NCBI GenBank assembly: GCA_034190305.1
Contig: JAXHSV010000122.1
Span: forward strand, 1 to 9,125
Direction of reading: 5' to 3'
From: JAUWNJ01 sp034190305
Lineage (GTDB): Bacteria; Planctomycetota; Phycisphaerae; SM23-33
DNA length: 9,125 bases
The position numbers and the translations under genes are program-made. The notes below the pieces were generated by a model. It had not been told where the DNA came from and made no database searches. It saw nothing but the letters and a program-made list of their open reading frames with translations. Positions 1 through 5,299 of this stretch are shown piece after piece. How positions within the stretch are numbered: the stretch's first letter is position 1; each line of letters opens with the position of its first letter.

Positions 1-18
1 AAGTTATAACGCCAGACC

Positions 19-46
19 CAGCCCAGCCATAGCCATGGCTGGGCTG
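19..46. terminator. Perfect 12-bp hairpin, possible end of an upstream transcript
   Basis: Arms at 19-30 and 35-46 are perfectly complementary (CAGCCCAGCCAT / ATGGCTGGGCTG) around a 4-nt loop (AGCC). The stem is GC-rich and very stable. Neither side is followed by a T-run, so it is not a classic intrinsic terminator. It may instead be a 3'-end stabilising hairpin or an intergenic palindrome. Just upstream, bases 1-9 read AAG TTA TAA, which could be the last codons of a plus-strand gene outside the window, but that cannot be tested here. Confidence 0.4.
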
Positions 47-143
47 TAATGTCCGCTCTTCGACCGATTTTGCGAAAACCTGCGTTTGTCCGCTTTCGGA
101 ACTTACACAAAATACTTGACGATATCAAACGGTGCCCAGCAAA

Positions 144-172
144 TGGACAAGAGCAATAGTAATCTGTAAAAT
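144..172 (+). promoter_or_regulatory. Predicted sigma70-type promoter of the phosphodiesterase lipoprotein gene
   Basis: The -35 box is TGGACA (144-149) and the -10 box is TAAAAT (167-172), with an optimal 17-base spacer. Each hexamer matches the consensus at five of six positions. Transcription would start near 179 and give a leader of about 150 bases before the ATG at 331. That leader contains both palindromes at 200-270. Planctomycete promoters are less well characterised than those of E. coli, so this is a sequence-match prediction. Confidence 0.45.
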
Positions 173-199
173 AGGGAAAATGAGCGGTTTCGAACTTCG

Positions 200-232
200 C
201 GCGGTGGATTTCCCAATCCACCGCGTTTTATT
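200..232 (+). terminator. Palindrome 1: 11-bp stem followed by a T-rich run
   Basis: The arms at 200-210 and 215-225 (CGCGGTGGATT / AATCCACCGCG) are perfectly complementary around the loop TCCC. TTTTATT (226-232) follows directly. The stem plus T-tract is the layout of a rho-independent terminator on the plus strand. It sits downstream of the predicted promoter and upstream of the ATG at 331, so it could act as an attenuator. It could also end a transcript that enters from the left. It closely resembles the neighbouring palindrome in reverse orientation. Confidence 0.5.
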
Positions 233-270
233 CTGCGCGGCGGGTTAGGAAACCCGCCGCGCAGAATAAA
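227..270. repeat. Palindrome 2: perfect 20-bp stem, 4-nt loop
   Basis: Bases 227-246 and 251-270 are perfectly complementary over 20 bp, with loop AGGA at 247-250. The core GCGGCGGGTT / AACCCGCCGC matches palindrome 1 read on the other strand (GCGGTGGATT / AATCCACCGC). Two base pairs have changed on both arms at once, so pairing is kept. It looks like a member of an intergenic palindromic repeat family, or a structured 5' leader element. It may also act as a bidirectional terminator, because the outer pairs are A/T (TTTATT / AATAAA). Confidence 0.6.
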
Positions 271-330
271 CCCCACTTTCTTTTGCGTTCGCGTAGTTCG
301 CGGCTAATATATCCGCAACTGAAAATTCAC

Positions 331-1909
331 ATGGCCTCGAAGATTTCTAAAATACTGTATTTGTTTGTAGTAGCGACGGGGCTTGGTCTGGCGTCGTGTG
401 TTGCTGATGCGCCGCCGCGGATTGAATTAGCGGCAGAGACCGTCGTGCCTGATAAAATGGGGCTGGTGTTCTGGGTCGATGGGCTGGACATCGAAGCCTT
501 CGAGTCGCTCCGGAAGGCGGGAAAACTTCCGAATATCACCAAATACCTCATCGATCGCGGCGTAACGGTCGAGGGGGCAGTCGCATCGTTTCCCACAATA
601 ACCTATGCCAATGACACATCGTTCGCGACGGGGATGTTTCCGGGGCATCACGGAATCGTCGGAAACAAATGGTTCGACCGCAACAGCCTCATCTTCCAGG
701 ACTACAACTTCATCAAGACGTATCAAAAGGTCGATTCGGACTTTAATGCCACGACAATTTACGAGGCATTGGGTGATGAATTCACAGCCACGATACTCAC
801 ACCCGTCCGCCGCGGCGCCACGCGCAACATAGACAACTGGATGTCAGCCGGTATCTCGTGGCACTTCGGTCTGCAAAAAAACGTCAACCACCTGACGACC
901 GCCCGGTTCGAACTTATCGCCGGCGTCGCCAATCAAACCGGTCGATGGCCTAAGTACATCTTCGCTTATTTCGTAACGCCCGACACCGCAGGCCACGATT
1001 ACGGCACCAAGGCTCCGCCATATACCGAGATGATCCTCGACATAGACCGCCAGATCGGGCACATCTGCCAATCGCTCGAAAAGGCCGGTTTGCTCGAAAA
1101 AACCTTCATTACGCTGATTTCCGACCACGGCTTCGTCGATACGCCCAAGCACTTGGACGTAGCCGATTATTTCCACAAGACGCTGAAAATCCCGACAATC
1201 AGCAAAAGATTCGGGCGGGGCGAGTTATTCGAGAAGCGCATCGCCCATTTCGCCAAGGCCAGGGCGGTCGTCGCCACCGGCGGGATGCGCCGATGCAGCA
1301 TCCACCTCCGGCCCGGAAAACACTGGTGGGCCAGGCCGACGGAAAAGGAAATAGATGGGTTCCGACACGCTCAATTTCCAGTACACACTGCCGGTCCGTA
1401 TCGGCGCCCCAGCCTGCCCGGTGTGCTCGCTTCGCAGCCGGCGACGGACCTGGTGATGGTTCGCCTGGGCGACAACAGCATCCGGGTGCAGAACAAAGCC
1501 GGTATCGGCGTGATTGATCGCATCGTCCAGAACGGTGAAAAACTATATCGTTATCGCGTAACGAAGGGAACCGACCCTTTGGGTTATTCGTCTAATCCCA
1601 AGGCGGCATTGTTGATGGACGGTGAATATCACGACGCCGACGCCTGGCTGGCGGCGACGCTGGAGACGCCCAAGCCGGACTGCGTGGTGCAGTTAATCGA
1701 GTTGAACGATTCGCCCCGCAGCGGCGATATTGTCCTTTTCGCCGCCGACGGATGGGCCTTAGGCGGGACGGAAAAGGGCGGGCACGGCGGGCTGCTGCGC
1801 CATGAAATTATCGTTCCGTGGATATGGGCCGGCCCGTCGCTTCCGGCGAAAAGTTCAATAACCGCAGCGCGGACTGTGGACTTAATGCCTACAATGTTGC
1901 ATCTTATTG
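331..1909 (+). CDS. Alkaline phosphatase superfamily lipoprotein (type I phosphodiesterase/nucleotide pyrophosphatase-like), 3' end lost in scaffold gap
   Basis: This encodes a predicted exported, lipid-anchored metal-dependent phosphodiesterase or phosphatase. The ATG at 331 is preferred over an in-frame TTG at 283. From 331 the protein begins with a charged n-region, a hydrophobic stretch (residues 8-21) and a lipobox L20-A-S-C23. The TTG start would add 16 residues in front of the signal peptide and begin close to palindrome 2. The metal-site motifs of the superfamily appear in order: VDG (D50); a T-x-x-N nucleophile region (T91, N94) followed by TG-FPGHHG; PDTAGH (D218, H222); SDHG (D265, H266); and GGHGG (H485). 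In the nucleophile segment the usual PNH is AND, so substrate type is uncertain. About 526 codons are visible, and DLMPTMLHLI just before the gap is typical of the family's C-terminal region, so only a short tail should be missing. The substrate is unknown. The GH113 gene follows on the same strand. Confidence 0.85.
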
Positions 1910-2009
1910 NNNNNNNNNNNNNNNNNNNNNNNNNNNNNNNNNNNNNNNNNNNNNNNNNNNNNNNNNNNNNNNNNNNNNNNNNNNNNNNNNNNNNNNNNNN
2001 NNNNNNNNN
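1910..2009. other. Assembly gap (100 N)
   Basis: Exactly 100 undetermined bases, the conventional filler for a gap of unknown length, interrupt the end of the phosphodiesterase gene. The true distance and reading frame across it are unknown. The apparent in-frame stop at 2020-2022 must not be taken as the gene's real end. The right edge begins inside a 7-bp tandem repeat, which may be why assembly broke here. Confidence 0.98.
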
Positions 2010-2030
2010 TGCTGAATGCTGAATTATGAA
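2010..2030 (+). repeat. 7-bp tandem repeat at the gap edge
   Basis: Starting immediately after the gap, TGCTGAA is repeated at 2010-2016 and 2017-2023, followed by the degenerate copy TTATGAA (2024-2030). The start codon of the GH113 gene (2026-2028) lies inside the third copy. More copies may be hidden in the gap. The 10-mer AATGCTGAAT contained here also occurs at the 3' end of lpxD on the minus strand. Confidence 0.55.
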
Positions 2031-3222
2031 TGATTTTGACGAAAAATCGGTTCGTCGCTACAACCTGCGACAGGAGCGCTGGGCGATACTGGGCGTTGTG
2101 ATGCTGCTGTTAGGGGCGGTATATTTCCCGCAGGTATTCGGGAAGGGCGGAAATCTCCCGCTGCCCGACGACGGCCCGCCGCTGAAACCTTCACAGGCGG
2201 GCGAATTGCGAGGAATGACCATCCAATTGCAATCCCACTGGGAAGGTATCCCGTTCGAGCAGTACGTCGAGGAAATCGCTCGCAGCGGCGCCAACACTAT
2301 CTGCCTTTCGCTGTCCGCCTATCAGGAAAACGCCTCCTCCAGTTCGCTGTTCATAGAGTATCGCAAGGTCCCTTCGATAAAGAGGCTGAAAAACCTCATC
2401 AAACTCGCCCACGACCGCGGGCTGCGGGTCGTGCTGATGCCCATCATTCTGCTGGAGAATCCCCGGTCCGGAGAGTGGCGGGGAAAGATTAATCCTGCCG
2501 ATCCGGAACACTGGTGGACGCAATACGAAAACTACATCCTCTTCTACGCCCGCATCGCCGCCGATGCGAAGGCGGAGGTCTTTATGATCGGTTCTGAACT
2601 GGTGGGCCTGGAAGACAAGACCCGCCAATGGCGAAGTCTTGTCCGAAAAGTCCGCAAAGTCTATAAAGGCAGGATTAGTTACTCGGCCAACTGGGACCAT
2701 TACAAGGACATCGAATGGTGGCGAGACCTGGACCTTATCGGCATGACGGTTTATTACGACCTGGTCGGCGACAAAAAACCCACGCTGGATGTCCTTGTCG
2801 AGTCGTGGAAGCCGATTAAAAAGGAAATTCTCGCCTGGCGGCAAAAAATCGGGATGTCGATATTGTTCACCGAGGTCGGCTGGCCGAATCAGGAAGGCTG
2901 TGCGAAGGAACCGTGGAACTATTACGGCAACCCTGATAAACCGGACCCGGCCGCACAAGCCAACAGCTTCGAAGCGTTTTTCAAGACCTGGCAGAATGAA
3001 AAGACCGTCGCCGGCGTCCTGATTTGGGAGTGGCGAAATCACCCCAATCAGACCGGCGGAATCAACGACACCTCCTATATTCCGACGGGCAAACCGGCAA
3101 TGCAGATAATACGAAGGTATTTCAACTCCCCCGGCGCTCTGCCGCGAACAAACGCCGCGACGACTTCCGCGCCGGCGACAAGCACCGCGCCCATCGCCAC
3201 CACCAACCCCGACAAACCGTAA
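2026..3222 (+). CDS. Membrane-anchored glycoside hydrolase, GH113-like (TIM barrel)
   Basis: This is a predicted retaining glycosidase facing the periplasm or cell surface. Residues 1-18 are charged. Residues 19-34 form one hydrophobic segment without a lipobox or clear cleavage site, so it is probably a signal anchor. From about residue 62 the protein resembles the GH113 family, whose characterised members are beta-mannanases or mannosidases. Matching features include a RGMTIQ start strand, GLRVVLMP, GEWRGKI, IGSEL with the candidate acid/base E191, SANWD, IGMTVYY, FTEVGWP with the candidate nucleophile E283, and a final GVLIWEW strand. The C-terminal 25 residues are Ala/Thr/Pro-rich low complexity. 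Length (398 aa) fits one catalytic domain plus anchor. The start has no Shine-Dalgarno and lies in the 7-bp repeat beside the gap, so a longer N-terminus is possible. The sugar substrate cannot be told from sequence alone. Confidence 0.85.
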   Translation: MNDFDEKSVRRYNLRQERWAILGVVMLLLGAVYFPQVFGKGGNLPLPDDGPPLKPSQAGELRGMTIQLQSHWEGIPFEQYVEEIARSGANTICLSLSAYQENASSSSLFIEYRKVPSIKRLKNLIKLAHDRGLRVVLMPIILLENPRSGEWRGKINPADPEHWWTQYENYILFYARIAADAKAEVFMIGSELVGLEDKTRQWRSLVRKVRKVYKGRISYSANWDHYKDIEWWRDLDLIGMTVYYDLVGDKKPTLDVLVESWKPIKKEILAWRQKIGMSILFTEVGWPNQEGCAKEPWNYYGNPDKPDPAAQANSFEAFFKTWQNEKTVAGVLIWEWRNHPNQTGGINDTSYIPTGKPAMQIIRRYFNSPGALPRTNAATTSAPATSTAPIATTNPDKP

Positions 3223-3247
3223 AGTTCATAGCCGTGAACAACGCGAA

Positions 3248-3295
3248 CAGCCTCAAGTACAGGGCATCCGCTTTTTCATCCACCACCAGTTTCAC
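3248..3295 (-). pseudogene. DUF2283-like N-terminal remnant
   Basis: On the minus strand, from a GTG at 3295, the translation MKLVVDEKADALYLRL resembles the start of DUF2283 proteins, which typically open with a D-x-E-A-D-A-L-Y-x-x-L pattern. Downstream the frame stays open but reads FALFTAMNF and then enters the antisense of the GH113 C-terminus, with no further DUF2283 similarity. DUF2283 proteins normally run about 60-80 residues, so this is probably a fragment cut off near 3247. It lies 17 bases beyond the NYN gene stop, on the same strand. The call rests on 16 residues and is tentative. Confidence 0.45.
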
Positions 3296-3312
3296 AGCCT
3301 GTTTCTTACCGC

Positions 3313-3963
3313 CTATCGTTTCTTTCCTCTCATGTGTGGAGGACGGTAGTCGCGCGGGTCTAGACAGGCATCATAGTCGGCCCGAGTGATCTGTATCCAC
3401 TCAGTTTTGTCTATGCCCCGGCGGTTCTCGGAGGTAGGGCTGACCGGAAAGGCAGACGCCACCCATATCCAGCGATTCTGCATACAGGCGATTTCTTTTA
3501 CCTCTTCGACGGCCTCGGTCAGGTCTTGGTCCTGACTTACAATTATGGCTACGTCATAATGCCTGTCCAGAGCGAAACGGGTTGTGTCCAGTGCAATCCG
3601 CACGTCAATCCCTTTCTCCTGCCCAACGAGAAAAGTGTGTTTGGTTCCGTTCGGAAGACGAACCGTCTGGTTGCGATACCGCAAGGAACGCCGGTAAATT
3701 TCCGCGGTGGGACACCGGCCAATCACAGCCAGTTTAGACGTCCAGAAATGGTTCCAGAACTCGTTATCCGCTGCGTCGGGCACCCCCGTATAGAATCTCG
3801 TCTGCAAAAGTTCCCATCTTTTGTTCCGACAAATCCGCGTCGCCAAGGCTACGGGGTCATAATTAGGCCAATTGTAGCCAAATGCCTCCTTGGCCGCATG
3901 GAAGAGGTTTTGTCCATCTACAAAAACCACAGCCTTCGGAATATCAGGCGGCGTAACGGTCAT
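3313..3963 (-). CDS. NYN domain (LabA/PIN-like) RNase family protein
   Basis: This is a predicted metal-dependent ribonuclease-fold protein of 216 aa, cytoplasmic. The NYN domain fills most of it: VVFVDGQN (D16, N19) on the first strand, EKGIDV (E116, K117, D120), and VSQDQDL (S143, D145, D147) provide the expected acidic metal-binding cluster. The C-terminal signature with ASAFPVSPTSEN, TEWIQI and YDACLDPRDYR is characteristic of a widespread stand-alone NYN family. The ATG at 3963 places the domain 11 residues in. An in-frame ATG at 4011 would add 16 residues, and neither has a Shine-Dalgarno. A near-consensus promoter lies 90-118 bases upstream, so the gene is probably transcribed alone. 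No RNA target or partner is known for this subgroup. It sits in a small accessory block with a nuclease-like gene, so a role in phage defence or RNA turnover is a guess. Confidence 0.88.
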   Translation of the reverse strand: MTVTPPDIPKAVVFVDGQNLFHAAKEAFGYNWPNYDPVALATRICRNKRWELLQTRFYTGVPDAADNEFWNHFWTSKLAVIGRCPTAEIYRRSLRYRNQTVRLPNGTKHTFLVGQEKGIDVRIALDTTRFALDRHYDVAIIVSQDQDLTEAVEEVKEIACMQNRWIWVASAFPVSPTSENRRGIDKTEWIQITRADYDACLDPRDYRPPHMRGKKR

Positions 3964-4052
3964 GGTTATTCTACGAGCGCAAAAAGTACCCCGCCCGAGG
4001 CCTACTGGCATGTCAGACGGGGAGCAAATAAATCATCATTATTTCTATACTA

Positions 4053-4081
4053 ATTATCGGATTCGTTCCGGGAATTGTCAA
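4053..4081 (-). promoter_or_regulatory. Near-consensus sigma70-type promoter for the NYN gene
   Basis: On the minus strand, TTGACA (4081-4076, perfect match) and GATAAT (4058-4053, five of six) are separated by exactly 17 bases. This is the best promoter match in the window. The predicted start is near 4046, giving a leader of about 80 bases to the ATG at 3963, or about 35 to the ATG at 4011. The surrounding DNA is AT-rich. Confidence 0.6.
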
Positions 4082-4188
4082 GGGAAAATTTTACGAAAAA
4101 TCCCAAACCCCAACGGAGCGACGGAAACGCTTTGCCGCGAGTCCTTCCGCCGCACCATTGGAGTTGAGTTAATTGGATGGACTTATTT

Positions 4189-4206
4189 CGGTGGCTCACG
4201 CCACCG
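4189..4206. repeat. 7-bp hairpin in a putative intergenic repeat
   Basis: CGGTGGC (4189-4195) and GCCACCG (4200-4206) pair perfectly around the loop TCAC. The motif together with its flanks (GGCTACCATCC on the right) resembles repeat sequences I associate with planctomycete intergenic regions, but this is from memory of pattern only. There is no T-run on either side, so a terminator is unlikely. Confidence 0.4.
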
Positions 4207-4234
4207 GCTACCATCCTCCATTCCTTCGGGCCTA

Positions 4235-4285
4235 TTATCCCACCGCCTTCTCAACAATCGCAATCTCCTCATCCGTCAGCCTACT
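4235..4285 (-). pseudogene. Possible C-terminal remnant of a DNA methyltransferase-type gene
   Basis: A minus-strand frame opening after a TGA reads QSRLTDEEIAIVEKAVG and stops at TAA (4237-4235), with a second stop TAG overlapping just after. Many class I DNA methyltransferases and fused restriction-modification enzymes end with a similar L-T-x-E-E-I-x-I-V-E tail. Nothing upstream in this frame continues the protein, because the nuclease gene stop lies only about 20 bases away. It may be a relic left after deletion of a neighbouring gene, or chance. Evidence is one short stretch. Confidence 0.3.
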
Positions 4286-4306
4286 CTGTCAAGAATTACA
4301 ACGGAA

Positions 4307-5245
4307 CTAGCCACCCACTTTCCGATAGGCCATTTCGATAAATGGCTTGGCAGTCTCCAAATCTCCTCTGTCCTTAATCAGTATCTCAAAGTCTCCAGTT
4401 CCATAGTGTCCTATATCGGTAACGTCTCGACTGCTATTGGGGGGACGATTTTTGATCGTCCCGGGATCAAGTTTGAGATAAAGATTTATTTGCGACTTAC
4501 GAACAACCATGCAAACGATATTCTGCGAAATCTTATAGGCAACGTAGAACTTCTTCGGCACTTCGGCCATGGCGGGATCAAGACTCATGACATACTCTTG
4601 AATTTCCAGGGCGAGATTTTGTATTTTTTGAGGCATATTTTTTAAACGCTGCTCAAATGTGTAGCTGCCGGTTGCGCGAGTAATTGCGGCTTTCTTGCCT
4701 GCTGCTATCATAACCGGACTTTTGCCCTGTTGTGCAGACTCGGAAAACGGTGTGTACGACTTGCGGAACACCTCCTCGAGGTACACCAAACCCGGCTTGA
4801 AGTATCGGTATTGCCAGAGTTCGATGTTCGCTCCAATTACCTGCACGGCATGCAGATCATATTTTCGGTAATTTGGTGCGATGCAAATTACCCGTACATC
4901 CGACCAGTCAACTTTTACATTATTTCCCAAGGCTTGCTGAACCGCGATCTTGTAATCGCCGCGATGATCATTAATCCATGCAAGATAAAATAAGCTCTGA
5001 TTGATCAGCTCTGACGATTCGACTTTCTTGTACTCGATAATAACTGGATTGTTATCCTCAGATAGCGCCAGCGTATCTATGCGACCTCCATGCGTGGGGC
5101 CCGTGGGAAATTCCGATGCGACAAACCGACAATTAAATATGGTGCCGAGGTTTTCCTCAACCAAATGCTGTAATTTCTTTTCGCTGGGAAAATTTGTCTG
5201 CTCTAAAGACACTAACTTCGTTTTGCTAATTTCAAAAAGTGGCAT
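4307..5245 (-). CDS. PD-(D/E)XK nuclease-like protein with C-terminal DUF5655 domain
   Basis: A predicted DNA-acting or DNA-binding protein of 312 aa, cytoplasmic. Residues about 20-160 carry a restriction-endonuclease-like fold: E31 in an early helix, GGRIDTLAL (D57), VIIEYKK (E71, K73), and the following Q83-S-L-F-Y helix, which together form a complete D-ExK active-site pattern. Residues about 190-312 match the DUF5655 type, with a YTFEQRL opening, KKFYVAYK and the DIGHYGTGDFEI segment. This domain pair is common in stand-alone proteins of unknown role, and activity has not been shown as far as I know. The start at 5245 is well supported by GGAG ten bases upstream. The gene is visibly more AT-rich than lpxI upstream, which suggests recent acquisition. 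It follows lpxI by 54 bases on the same strand and could be read through from the lpx operon. Confidence 0.85.
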   Translation of the reverse strand: MPLFEISKTKLVSLEQTNFPSEKKLQHLVEENLGTIFNCRFVASEFPTGPTHGGRIDTLALSEDNNPVIIEYKKVESSELINQSLFYLAWINDHRGDYKIAVQQALGNNVKVDWSDVRVICIAPNYRKYDLHAVQVIGANIELWQYRYFKPGLVYLEEVFRKSYTPFSESAQQGKSPVMIAAGKKAAITRATGSYTFEQRLKNMPQKIQNLALEIQEYVMSLDPAMAEVPKKFYVAYKISQNIVCMVVRKSQINLYLKLDPGTIKNRPPNSSRDVTDIGHYGTGDFEILIKDRGDLETAKPFIEMAYRKVGG

Positions 5246-5255
5246 TTTTTTATTA

Positions 5256-5259
5256 CTCC
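5256..5259 (-). promoter_or_regulatory. Shine-Dalgarno of the nuclease-like gene
   Basis: GGAG on the minus strand lies 10 bases before the ATG at 5245, separated by an A-rich spacer. It fixes the start codon. It is also the only clear ribosome binding site in the window: the NYN gene, lpxD, lpxI, the GH113 gene and der show none at a good distance. This fits a different origin for the nuclease-like gene. Confidence 0.55.
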
Positions 5260-5268
5260 ATTTTAATT

Positions 5269-5296
5269 CTCTCTGTGTCCTCCGCGTCTCTGTGGC
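5269..5296. repeat. Low-complexity ACACAGAG-type intergenic repeat
   Basis: On the minus strand the segment reads GCCACAGAGACGCGGAGG followed by ACACAGAGAG, an imperfect repetition of an 8-base unit (CACAGAGA / CGCGGAGG / ACACAGAG). Similar runs occur between genes in many unrelated bacterial genomes. Here it fills the 54-base space between the lpxI stop and the nuclease-like gene, and marks the change in base composition between them. Confidence 0.5.
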
Positions 5297-5299
5297 CCG

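Larger units (their letters stand above)
3964..4306. other. 343-base gene-free stretch with promoter, repeats and a gene remnant
   Basis: No intact gene is supported here. On the minus strand, reading towards the NYN gene, it holds a short remnant resembling a methyltransferase C-terminus (4235-4285), a hairpin repeat (4189-4206), and the promoter of the NYN gene (4053-4081). The rest (about 4085-4185) reads like the GC/AT-mixed intergenic filler common in planctomycete-type genomes. Plus-strand open frames crossing this stretch run antisense over the flanking genes and look like no protein family. Confidence 0.6.

Noticed and set aside
116..144. TTGACG at 116-121 as a -35 box
   Set aside because: No acceptable -10 lies 16-18 bases downstream; the pair at 144-172 is better.
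1910..2022. In-frame continuation of the phosphodiesterase through the gap to a stop at 2022 (ending AEC)
   Set aside because: The 100 N are a filler of unknown true length, so the frame match is accidental; the three residues come from the 7-bp repeat.
2191..3042. Long minus-strand open frame (283 codons) opposite the GH113 gene
   Set aside because: It is antisense to a clear GH113 domain, has shadow-type composition and no recognisable domain.
3526..4645. Plus-strand open frames of 175 and 251 codons over the NYN and nuclease genes
   Set aside because: They run antisense to two recognised proteins and cross a promoter and repeats; no family resemblance.
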